This document shows, in pieces, positions 1 through 7,732 of a DNA stretch of 64,000 nt; position 1 is the first letter of the stretch; the number at the start of each line of letters is the position of its first letter. Made by a program: the position numbers and the translations under genes. This DNA comes from Bryoerythrophyllum caledonicum (Eukaryota > Streptophyta > Bryopsida > Pottiales > Pottiaceae), in the NCBI GenBank assembly GCA_963971425.1, contig OZ020525.1:17242187-17306186 (forward strand), in the 5' to 3' direction. A model generated the notes under the pieces. The model made no database searches and was not told where the DNA came from. It was given only the letters and a program-made list of their open reading frames with translations.

Positions 1-870
1 CAATAAACACGCCTGGCTCCCGGCAGACGCACCAAAATGTGAGCCAAATAAACCACCCCCTAATGGGTGGCTTATCTTGAACACAAGACCCCAATGTGGG
101 ATACAGCCCTTTGTGCAATCAACACTCAAGACCACATGCATACCTCACACTTAGAGCACAACGGTTCATGATGTGTTTAATGCAATGTTTTACTTATCAT
201 AAGTGCATTAGGGGTGAATTATGTTTTTAATTATGGGCGGACTTTGAACCTCTTTATCTTTTGCATTATAGCTCCGTTTTTAATGTTTTTTGGCTTAAAC
301 AGGATCAACACCTTCTTGCTAACTTGATTAGACGATTATGCTTTGAGTCAGGACCCTTACACGACCTCTACAGACAGATAACAGCAGACAGACCCGAATT
401 CAAGCCAACCTTTACTCAGCTGTAACTTGTTGAGTTGGAATCCAAATTGAACGATTTGACCACCCATATTGACTTATTTTTTGTGCTCTTGCCAATGGAT
501 TAATAAAAGTTTAGGTTAAGACCCCGGAGACCACCGAATTCAGACAGCCAGCCGCGACAGAACCCAAGATCCGCAGAAACTTTAGTTGATCATAACTCAT
601 TGAGTTTGACTCCGAATTGGGTGTTCTAAAGCTTATTCTTACTGAATTGGTGTGTTCTTCACGATGAGACCTCCCAAAACAGACCGATGGACCAGAATTA
701 CCCTAGAATCAGCAGGCCAAGGCGACGGCAGACCACACCAACAACCAACTCACATACACCAACGACTTCACCATCATCACCATAACTTGAGGAAGATAAA
801 ATCAATCGACACATGCAAATAAGCAATGCCCGATAGTTCATGAATTGGTGCAATTGCAATAGGTTCCAAT
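1..870. other. non-coding flank with a diverged repeat pair
   Basis: No convincing reading frame is seen. Two stretches, about 411-500 and 577-668, resemble each other: both carry a 'taactTgTTGAGTTgga' or 'taactCaTTGAGTTtga' core followed by an AATTG-rich stretch. They look like an old tandem duplication or parts of a transposon untranslated region. A short inverted repeat (AACCACCCCCTAATGGGTGG, about 51-70) lies near the left edge. No function can be assigned. Confidence 0.4.
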
Positions 871-2009
871 TTGATCAAATACCCAACTCTGGCCAAAATT
901 GAGCATTGCTTCCGCACTGATTTCAACACCGGAAATTTGCAACAACCTAGGATCTTACATCACAACGTCCATCAAAAAGCATGGAATTTCGGAAGAATGA
1001 GAACTCCCTGGTTGCCTCTTGCCGAGGCACCCTCGCAGCCGCTGCGCCGGAGCTACTCTCCGTCTCGCGATCTGCAACTGATCTTGCGATCTCGCGATCG
1101 GCGCTCCAGCTCCTCCTCCGGATCTGGTGCTCTACTTGTTTCTCGTCCGCCCTTTCTCGCAGCAGCCCGGCGCTCTCCTCGCACAGCAGATCCGTACCCG
1201 ATCGGAACCCAGCAGCCTTCCAGCACCAACACGCCGCTCCGGATCCTCAACCTCCAGGCCCTTCCCTTCTTCGTCGCACCCTACCGACTCGCAAACGTCT
1301 GCTCCAGCCCTCCGAACCCTCTCGCACTTACTGCCGAGACCAAGCACACCAGTCGCGAGCGCCCGCACAGCGTCACCTTGACTCCCTTCAACGGACACCA
1401 CGAGACGACCACCTTCAGTACCGCCTCCACACAGAACTCCACACCGACAATCTTCGGCGCTCCACCAGGGCTCAGGCCGACCTCCAGCAGAACCTCCGTA
1501 CCGGACTCCACGATCACCAGGATCACATCCTCCAGCCGCAATCTCCAAGAGCCCACTTCCCACGATCCAGCACTCGCGGCTCCTTCGTCAACACAACAAT
1601 CAACAGACTCTCCCGATTTCCAACCAGAAACCCTCAGTCTCCACACTCAAGTGCCCCGCGATCTCTCAACTCCCCAACAATCACTCTCGCTCACTGCTCG
1701 TGGCTTACGCTCCGCTCTCCCACACACTCTCACAGGCGGGGCTCTTCCCCTCCACACGTCTCCCTCGAGACCCAACGACCCAAAAAAAAAAAAGAGAGAG
1801 AACGAAAACAATCCCTGTTCGCAGTCAACCCAGCACCCTCTAGCCCCAACGGCAGCCGCGCTCGCAACTCGCGCTGGAAGTCCAGCGTTTCTTCAGCAGA
1901 TTCCGGGGAATATTCCCCGGGAAAACCCAAAATTCCCCCTCGCCAGCTCGGGGGAAGGAAGAAAACAAAAATAAAAAAGTTTTTAAAGGCAGCTTCGGCA
2001 TGCCATTAA
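871..2009. other. C-rich stretch with overlapping open frames, probably non-coding
   Basis: Both strands and several frames stay open here because the sequence is C-rich and poor in A/T-rich stop codons. The two longest plus-strand frames (871-1974 and 981-2009) overlap and translate to Ser/Pro/Arg/Thr-rich low-complexity protein with no recognisable domain. A poly-A run at about 1782-1793 and an 18-bp perfect palindrome at 1903-1920 lie inside it. The mutual overlap of open frames argues against any one being a real protein. It could be a 5' untranslated region or transposon interior. Confidence 0.4.
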
Positions 2010-2503
2010 GGGCAGCCCATGATCGCCAATAATTGGTGCTAATTTCTCCCCTCGTCACCATCTAACTTTTCTAATTTCTTCCAAGGCCATGTGCCACTAC
2101 TTCGTGCATGGTTTTTTTAAAAGATTAACTACCAGAGTGGCCACATCATGGTTGCACTCCGAGTTTTGTTTACTTTTGTTTTTAGTTTGTTTATTTAATT
2201 ACTTATTTGTCTACTTACCTCTTTGGTTTTTTAGTTTGTTTTTTCCAAGGCTTCCTCCCATTGTGTTGAAAACACATGTGGTTTGAGGTGTCTCCCCTTT
2301 CTTTTTCTTTTTTTTTTTTCCCTTTTAATTTTTAGGTTTTTAACAAAATTAAATCTCCAATTGGGGATGATGACCTCCTTCTACATTAGGAAATGGCAAG
2401 TAAAAGGCCTTTTCGAGCCCTTTAACCACAATAGGTGGTTTAGTCTAACCATCTCACCCCAACTACCACTTCCTAATGCTAACTAGTTAATCTTAATGCC
2501 CAA
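2010..2503. other. T-rich non-coding stretch
   Basis: The sequence is dominated by T-rich runs (about 2165-2340) with no domain-bearing frame. Nothing identifiable is seen. Confidence 0.4.
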
Positions 2504-2511
2504 ATGACATC

Positions 2512-2695
2512 GTGCGCCGGTTTTGGGGCTCACAGGACGCCGTGATCCCAAGTTTGTTGCGCCACCTCGACGCGGCTACGGATCCATGGGAATTCGATCC
2601 ACGATTCATCCACCCAACACCAAATTTTGTGGACGTCGCAGCAACGAGGAGCACTTGCAAGTCATGGCGGGAGGCGATTGACAGCTCTATGGAGG
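2512..2695 (+). CDS. possible F-box-type protein fragment, cut by the gap
   Basis: An open frame of about 60 codons runs into the gap. Its end (VDVAATRSTCKSWREAIDSS) resembles the second half of a plant F-box, where a conserved Cys-Lys-x-Trp motif follows the leucine-rich first helix; here SLLRHLDAATD could be that helix. F-box proteins recruit substrates to SCF ubiquitin ligases, but nothing beyond this short match supports the role. There is no in-frame ATG, so the start is unknown. The frame that continues on the far side of the Ns is a coincidence of gap length and should not be joined to it. Confidence 0.3.
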
Positions 2696-2895
2696 NNNNN
2701 NNNNNNNNNNNNNNNNNNNNNNNNNNNNNNNNNNNNNNNNNNNNNNNNNNNNNNNNNNNNNNNNNNNNNNNNNNNNNNNNNNNNNNNNNNNNNNNNNNNN
2801 NNNNNNNNNNNNNNNNNNNNNNNNNNNNNNNNNNNNNNNNNNNNNNNNNNNNNNNNNNNNNNNNNNNNNNNNNNNNNNNNNNNNNNNNNNNNNNN
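2696..2895. other. assembly gap, exactly 200 Ns
   Basis: A run of 200 unknown bases, a round number typical of a placeholder between contigs. The composition on the two sides differs, and bacterial genes begin 471 bases to its right. Confidence 0.97.
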
Positions 2896-2922
2896 TATCA
2901 CCCCTCAATCGGGGGGAATAAA

Positions 2923-3366
2923 ATGCCCAGGATTTCAAAATTCGATACAGCCTTTGTTGATCTTCGGCGCGAATTTAGGGCTACGGCCAAGCGCAAATTT
3001 CTAGATGATTTGAAAGCACAAATCGATGACGACGAGGAGATAGCGTCGTTGATTAAAAACTACAGATACGACCACCGTTATGTGGCTGTGTCATTCGATA
3101 GACGCCTGAACGACGCCGCATTTTCGTATGCGCATTTTGACATTCTACTTGTACTTATCGACGCATATTGCGGCGGATCGGGTATATACAAGCCAGTAAA
3201 CCAGTTACGAGTCCTACGATGGAACGGAACACTTGCCGCGCTAAAAAAGGTTTTAAACTATTTCAGAAAAACTAATGCTGATATGAATTTCTACCGACTT
3301 CTTATCTTACCTTATAAATTTCCTCCTGTAGGACGAAATATCCTTCCATCAATTTACAGAAAATAA
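2923..3366 (+). CDS. unrecognised 147-residue protein
   Basis: The first ATG after the gap (2923) opens a 147-codon frame ending in TAA at 3364-3366; the frame is also open upstream into the gap, so it may be a fragment. The product is mixed charged and hydrophobic with a basic N-terminal half (RREFRATAKRKFLDDLKAQ), a hydrophobic FDILLVLIDAY segment and a Tyr/Arg-rich end. I recognise no family. Base composition is far less GC-rich than the bacterial genes that follow, yet its stop codon touches the stop codon of the opposite-strand dehydrogenase gene with no spacer. It is either a low-GC gene of the bacterium or a third DNA source joined at 3366/3367. Confidence 0.4.
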   Translation: MPRISKFDTAFVDLRREFRATAKRKFLDDLKAQIDDDEEIASLIKNYRYDHRYVAVSFDRRLNDAAFSYAHFDILLVLIDAYCGGSGIYKPVNQLRVLRWNGTLAALKKVLNYFRKTNADMNFYRLLILPYKFPPVGRNILPSIYRK

Positions 3367-4782
3367 TCACCCCATCTGCCGCTTCACGCTCGCCATCGTC
3401 GCCTTGCCGTAAGGCGGCTTCAGCCCGGCCAGTTTCGCCACGTCGAATTTCGCCTGCTTGTACACCGCCTTGGCGTGGCTGAACGTCATGAAGCCGTCGC
3501 GCCCATGATAGGCGCCCATGCCCGACGGCCCGACGCCGCCGAACGGCAGTTCCTCCATGCTGATGTGGAAGATCACGTCGTCCAGCGTCACGCCGCCGGC
3601 GATCGTCCGGTCGAGCACGCGCCGCCGCTCGCCCGCGTCGCCGCCGAAATAATACAGCCCCAGCGGCCGATCGCGCCGATTGACCTGCGCGATCGCATCC
3701 TCGATCCCCGCATAGCGCCGCACCGGCAGCAGCGGCCCGAAAATCTCCTCCTGCATCACCGCCATGTCGTCGGTCACGTTGGTCACGATATGCAGCGGCA
3801 TCTTGCGCGCATTGGATGCGCCGAAATCCTCATTCCCCGGATTGACCACCTCGACGGTCGCACCCTTGGCCCGCGCATCGTCGATCAGGTCTGTCAGCCG
3901 CTGGAAATGCCGGTCGTTCACCACCGAAGTGTAATCCGGGTTGGACAGCAACGTCGGATACATCGCCGACGCCGCGCTGCGCAGCCCGTCCACCACCGCC
4001 GCCTCGTCGCCCGCCTCGACCAGCAGATAATCCGGCGCAAGACAGATCTGCCCGGCATTCAGCATCTTGCCCAGCGCCACCCGCTCAGTCGCCTGCTTCA
4101 AATCCGCACCTTTGCCGACGATCACAGGAGACTTGCCGCCTAGTTCCAGCGTCACCGGCACCAGATTGTCCGCCGCCGCATGCAGGATATGCTTGCCGAC
4201 CGATGTCGCGCCGGTGAAGATCAGATGATCGAACGGCAGCGATGCGAACGCCTTGCCCACCTCCGCCCCGCCCGAGACGAACGCCAGCTCCTCCGCCGCG
4301 AAATACTTGCCCACCACCTGCTCGAACAAGGCGGCGACGCGCGGCGTGAATTCGCTCGTCTTCACCATCGCCCGGTTGCCCGCCGCAAAGATGCCGGCCA
4401 GCGGGGCCATCACCAGATTGACCGGAAAATTCCACGGCGCGATCACGCCGATCACGCCCTTGGGCTGATACTCGACCCAGGCCTTCGCACCCAGCAACCC
4501 GAGCGGAAACTGCACCGGCCGCTTGCTCCGCTTCGCCCAGCCATCGACCGATTTGATCGCATGCCGGATCGGCGCGATCGACGCGGCGATATCGGTCAGC
4601 ATCGATTGTTCGCGGCTGCGATGCCCGAAATCCTCCGACAGCGCGTCGCAGAACGCCTCGGCATTCTCCGACATCATCACCGCCGCGCGCTTCAAGCGAT
4701 CCTTGCGCGTCGCGATCGACACCGGAAGCTCGTCCATGAACGCCACGCGCTGGGCCGCCAGTATCGCCTGCAAATCGGTCAC
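3367..4782 (-). CDS. calB: coniferyl-aldehyde dehydrogenase-like enzyme (NAD(P)+ aldehyde dehydrogenase)
   Basis: The 471-residue product is a complete aldehyde dehydrogenase, oxidising an aromatic or aliphatic aldehyde to the acid. The cofactor and substrate segments are in order: APWNFP at 115-120, FTGATSVGK at 189-197, the general base in LELGGKSP (Glu213) and the nucleophile in NAGQICLAP (Cys247), then EEIFGPLLP and a C-terminal ELPFGGVGPSGMGAYHG. The overall pattern and length fit the CalB branch known for converting coniferyl aldehyde to ferulate in lignin-monomer catabolism; the exact substrate is inferred from resemblance. It lies 11 bases downstream of the minus-strand genes at 4794-6221 and may be co-transcribed. 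High GC and no introns mark it as bacterial, of sphingomonad type. Confidence 0.85.
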   Translation of the reverse strand: MTDLQAILAAQRVAFMDELPVSIATRKDRLKRAAVMMSENAEAFCDALSEDFGHRSREQSMLTDIAASIAPIRHAIKSVDGWAKRSKRPVQFPLGLLGAKAWVEYQPKGVIGVIAPWNFPVNLVMAPLAGIFAAGNRAMVKTSEFTPRVAALFEQVVGKYFAAEELAFVSGGAEVGKAFASLPFDHLIFTGATSVGKHILHAAADNLVPVTLELGGKSPVIVGKGADLKQATERVALGKMLNAGQICLAPDYLLVEAGDEAAVVDGLRSAASAMYPTLLSNPDYTSVVNDRHFQRLTDLIDDARAKGATVEVVNPGNEDFGASNARKMPLHIVTNVTDDMAVMQEEIFGPLLPVRRYAGIEDAIAQVNRRDRPLGLYYFGGDAGERRRVLDRTIAGGVTLDDVIFHISMEELPFGGVGPSGMGAYHGRDGFMTFSHAKAVYKQAKFDVAKLAGLKPPYGKATMASVKRQMG

Positions 4783-4793
4783 GTCGCTCTCCC

Positions 4794-5219
4794 TTATGAT
4801 TTGGCGCAGCCGATGATTCCCGCCACCGCCACCACGACACTATCCTGCCCGGTTTTGTCGATCCTCAGCGTCGCATCGCGCACCGCCGCGCCATCCTTCA
4901 GATCGGCGCGCGCCTCGATCTTCATGTCGAGCACCGCCGTCACGCCGCCACCGGCATATTCGGTCACCCCGGCAAAGCCATAGCCACCGCCACCGGTCTG
5001 ACCGGTGCGTGCGACATCGGTCAGCGCGCCGCCGATCGACACCCGCAATTGCGCCGGATCGGCACTCGCCATCGCCACGAACACCGGCGTCTCGCCCTTG
5101 ATGAACAGATAGGCCGCGCACCCCTTCGCCGGCAGCGCCTGTTTCGGCAGAACGTCGATCGGCAGGCCGGAACCCGGCGTATCGGCCATGAGGGCGAGCA
5201 GGAGCGCGGTCAGCATCAT
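4794..5219 (-). CDS. small exported protein of unknown function
   Basis: Starting at the ATG at 5219, which overlaps the stop of the prepilin peptidase gene (ATGA), the product is 141 residues. It opens with a short hydrophobic leader (MMLTALLLALMA) that looks like a signal peptide, so export is likely. The mature part is rich in Gly, Ala and Val with alternating beta-strand character and two Cys (GCAAYLF and the C-terminal IIGCAKS) that could form a disulfide. The frame is open further upstream, but the overlapping start is the natural one in this tight gene row. I recognise no family. Confidence 0.65.
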   Translation of the reverse strand: MMLTALLLALMADTPGSGLPIDVLPKQALPAKGCAAYLFIKGETPVFVAMASADPAQLRVSIGGALTDVARTGQTGGGGYGFAGVTEYAGGGVTAVLDMKIEARADLKDGAAVRDATLRIDKTGQDSVVVAVAGIIGCAKS

Positions 5220-5971
5220 CGCGGAAATCCTAGCAGGAACAGCCATGCCGGGTAAGCCGCGATCGCCAGCAGCGCGCCGAACGGCACCCGGTCCGCCAGC
5301 GTCGCCCGACGCCCCAGCACCATCCCGATCCCGATAAGCGCCAGCCCGGTCATCGCCGCCAGCAGCAACACCGCCGGAAGCATCGCCCAGCCGAGCCACA
5401 ATCCGATCGCCCCGAGCAGTTTCGGATCACCCCCGCCCAGCCCTTCGCGCTTCCTCAGCACCTTGTATCCTGCGCCTATCGCCCAAAGCGCGCCGAACCC
5501 CGCCACGCCCCCGATCACCCGGTCGCGCAAGTCCGGCTCCACGCCCAGCACCCCCGTCGCCAGCCCGGCCAGCGCCAGCGTGCCTGTCAGGCGATCCGGC
5601 AACCAGAACTCCGTCACATCCAAAGCCGCCAGCGCGAGCAACAGCCACCCGAACACCGCGCCTGCCAGTCCGATCGGCCCCGGCACGACGATCCCCGCGA
5701 CCGCACCGATCCCCAACGCCATCAGTTCGATCTGCCAGTGCCGCGCATCGATCTGCGCACCACACGCCCGGCAGCGCCCCCGCGCCAGCGTTGCGCTCAG
5801 CAACGGCACCAGATCGCGCGCGCCCAAAGCAACATCGCACGCATCGCAATGCGACCGCCCGGCCATCACCGAACGCCCTTGCGGCCAACGGATCACCAAG
5901 GTCGCGATGAAGCTGCCCAGGATCGCCCCGAGCACCCCCAGCCCGACCGGCCAGAACAGAAGCTCAGCCAT
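5216..5971 (-). CDS. prepilin peptidase / N-methyltransferase (A24 family)
   Basis: This 251-residue inner-membrane aspartic protease cleaves the leader of type IV prepilins or type II secretion pseudopilins and N-methylates the new N-terminus. The sequence shows the N-terminal GSF motif near residue 20, a four-Cys zinc site (CDAC at about 43-46 and CRAC at about 68-71), a first catalytic Asp in LDVTEFWLPDRLTG and the second in the GGGDPKLLGAIGLWLG motif, plus about seven hydrophobic segments. Length matches the family. It overlaps both neighbours by a few bases, so the three minus-strand genes are probably translationally coupled. No pilus genes are visible here. Confidence 0.88.
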   Translation of the reverse strand: MAELLFWPVGLGVLGAILGSFIATLVIRWPQGRSVMAGRSHCDACDVALGARDLVPLLSATLARGRCRACGAQIDARHWQIELMALGIGAVAGIVVPGPIGLAGAVFGWLLLALAALDVTEFWLPDRLTGTLALAGLATGVLGVEPDLRDRVIGGVAGFGALWAIGAGYKVLRKREGLGGGDPKLLGAIGLWLGWAMLPAVLLLAAMTGLALIGIGMVLGRRATLADRVPFGALLAIAAYPAWLFLLGFPR

Positions 5972-6221
5972 CGGGCGCCTTTTTGCGGATCAGATAGCGG
6001 TACACGCCGAGAATATTGATCCCGAACAACGCGATATTCTGCGCCCCAAGCGCCCAGTCATCGGTCAGCGCCGCCCCGGCCATCCACGCGATGCTCGATC
6101 CGACGAACAGCACGAAGCCCCACCCGGTCACCCGCCGCCCGGAATCCAGCGACACCATCAGCGCCGCGATCACCCCCGACGCAGAGGCGAACCATTTCAG
6201 CGCACTGATGAGGATTTCCAT
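5964..6221 (-). CDS. small integral membrane protein
   Basis: An 85-residue protein with three hydrophobic segments (around residues 5-25, 33-50 and 58-80) and a basic C-terminus (RYLIRKKAPDG). Pattern and length resemble small bacterial inner-membrane proteins of the CBU_0592 type, with no established function. It overlaps the prepilin peptidase start by 8 bases and heads the minus-strand gene row. Confidence 0.6.
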   Translation of the reverse strand: MEILISALKWFASASGVIAALMVSLDSGRRVTGWGFVLFVGSSIAWMAGAALTDDWALGAQNIALFGINILGVYRYLIRKKAPDG

Positions 6222-6263
6222 TCATGAGCGATAGGCGGCCCCGCCAATCCCGTCACTACATTA

Positions 6264-6369
6264 CTCCCCTCCCTGGAAGGGAGGGGTTGGGGGTGGGTCG
6301 GCCCATTGGCTGGCGCTGCGTCTGCCCCATACCGACCCACCCCCGCCCCCTCCCTTCCAGGGAGGGGAG
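6264..6369. repeat. bacterial intergenic inverted repeat
   Basis: Two arms of about 37 bases (6264-6301 and 6332-6369) are near-perfect reverse complements around a 30-base loop. Each arm carries its own small palindrome (CCCTCCCTGGAAGGGAGGG). It lies between divergent genes and has the look of the dispersed palindromic repeats common between genes in sphingomonads; it could act as a bidirectional terminator or mRNA-stabilising hairpin. Confidence 0.8.
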
Positions 6370-6478
6370 ATGACGCGACGGCAAACGCGAACATTGCGGC
6401 GGCATACCGGCGACATTTGTAAACCGCCCTCGCCCCCATTAGATCGCCCGCAACACATAAACGCGAGAGGCCCCGAAC

Positions 6479-7678
6479 ATGACCGCCAGCTCCACCACCG
6501 ATCCCGTCGTCATCCTGTCCTATGCCCGCACCCCGATGGGCAGCTTCCAGGGCAGCCTCGCCGGCGCCACGGCCGTCGATCTCGGCGCCACCGCCGTGAA
6601 GGCAGCGGTCGAGCGCGCCGGCGTCGCAGGCGCGGATGTCGAGCGCATCTATATGGGCTGCGTCCTCCCTGCCGGTCTCGGCCAGGCCCCCGCCCGTCAG
6701 GCCGCGCTCAAGGCCGGGCTGCCGATGTCGGTCGAGGCGACCACCGTCAACAAGATGTGCGGATCGGGCATGCAGGCCGCGATCATGGGCGCGGACGCGC
6801 TCGCCGCCGGGTCGGTCGACCTGCTCGTCGTCGGCGGCATGGAGAGCATGACCAACGCGCCATACATCCTCGCCAAGCATCGCGGCGGCGCGCGCATGGG
6901 CCATGATCGCGTGATGGATTCGATGTTCCTCGACGGGCTCGAAGACGCCTACGAACCCGGCCGCGCGATGGGCAGTTTCGCCGAGGAAACGGCTGGCGAA
7001 TACCAGTTCACGCGCGCCGCGCAGGACGATTACGCCATCGCCTCGCTCACCCGCGCCCAAGCGGCGCAAGGCAGCGGCGCGTTCGATCGCGAGATCACCC
7101 CGGTCGAGATCACCGGCCGCAAGGGCACCGAAACCGTCACCGCCGACGAACAGCCGCCCAAGGGCAATCCGGACAAGATCCCGACCCTGAAGCCCGCTTT
7201 CGCCAAGGACGGCACGATCACCGCTGCCAACGCCTCGTCCATCTCGGACGGTGCCGCCGCACTGGTGATGACGCGCCAGAGCATCGCCGACGCGCAGGGC
7301 CTCAAAGCCGTCGCCCGCATCGTCGGCCACGCCGCCCACGCGCACGAACCCGCAAAGTTCACCACCGCCCCCGTCAGCGCGATCCAGAAGCTGCTCGCCA
7401 AGACCGGCTGGAGCGTGGCGGACGTCGATCTGTTCGAGATCAACGAAGCCTTCGCCGTCGTCTCGATGATCGCCATGCGCGACCTGAATATCCCGCACGA
7501 CAAGGTTAACGTGAACGGCGGCGCCACTGCACTCGGCCACCCGATCGGCGCCAGCGGCGCCCGCATCCTCGCCACCCTGATCGCCGCGCTACAGAACCGC
7601 GGCTTGAACAAAGGCGTCGCTGCGCTCTGCATCGGCGGCGGAGAAGCAACGGCGGTGGCGGTCGAACTGGTGGGGTGA
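6479..7678 (+). CDS. acetyl-CoA C-acetyltransferase (thiolase)
   Basis: A complete 399-residue thiolase. It catalyses reversible condensation of two acetyl-CoA to acetoacetyl-CoA, or thiolytic cleavage of 3-ketoacyl-CoA, in the cytoplasm. Catalytic residues are all visible: the nucleophilic Cys94 in NKMCGSGMQA, His354 in GGATALGHPIGASG and Cys384 in CIGGGEA. The start follows a leaderless-looking stretch after the inverted repeat. It is transcribed away from the pilin peptidase row. Whether it serves PHB synthesis, beta-oxidation or ketone metabolism cannot be read from the neighbours. Confidence 0.92.
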   Translation: MTASSTTDPVVILSYARTPMGSFQGSLAGATAVDLGATAVKAAVERAGVAGADVERIYMGCVLPAGLGQAPARQAALKAGLPMSVEATTVNKMCGSGMQAAIMGADALAAGSVDLLVVGGMESMTNAPYILAKHRGGARMGHDRVMDSMFLDGLEDAYEPGRAMGSFAEETAGEYQFTRAAQDDYAIASLTRAQAAQGSGAFDREITPVEITGRKGTETVTADEQPPKGNPDKIPTLKPAFAKDGTITAANASSISDGAAALVMTRQSIADAQGLKAVARIVGHAAHAHEPAKFTTAPVSAIQKLLAKTGWSVADVDLFEINEAFAVVSMIAMRDLNIPHDKVNVNGGATALGHPIGASGARILATLIAALQNRGLNKGVAALCIGGGEATAVAVELVG

Positions 7679-7732
7679 ACGCGGCCTGGCAACAGTCTGA
7701 ACTCTCGATCCGCGAGATCAGGGTAGTTATAG

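Noticed and set aside
2512..3366. One 284-codon ORF spanning the N run
   Set aside because: The 200 Ns are a placeholder; the frame agreement is chance and the two sides differ in composition.
3475..4143. Plus-strand ORFs opposite the dehydrogenase and peptidase genes
   Set aside because: His/Arg-rich shadow frames of real genes.
6197..7540. Minus-strand 447-codon ORF opposite the thiolase
   Set aside because: Shadow of high-GC codon use on the thiolase strand; Gly/Arg/Asp-rich without domain.
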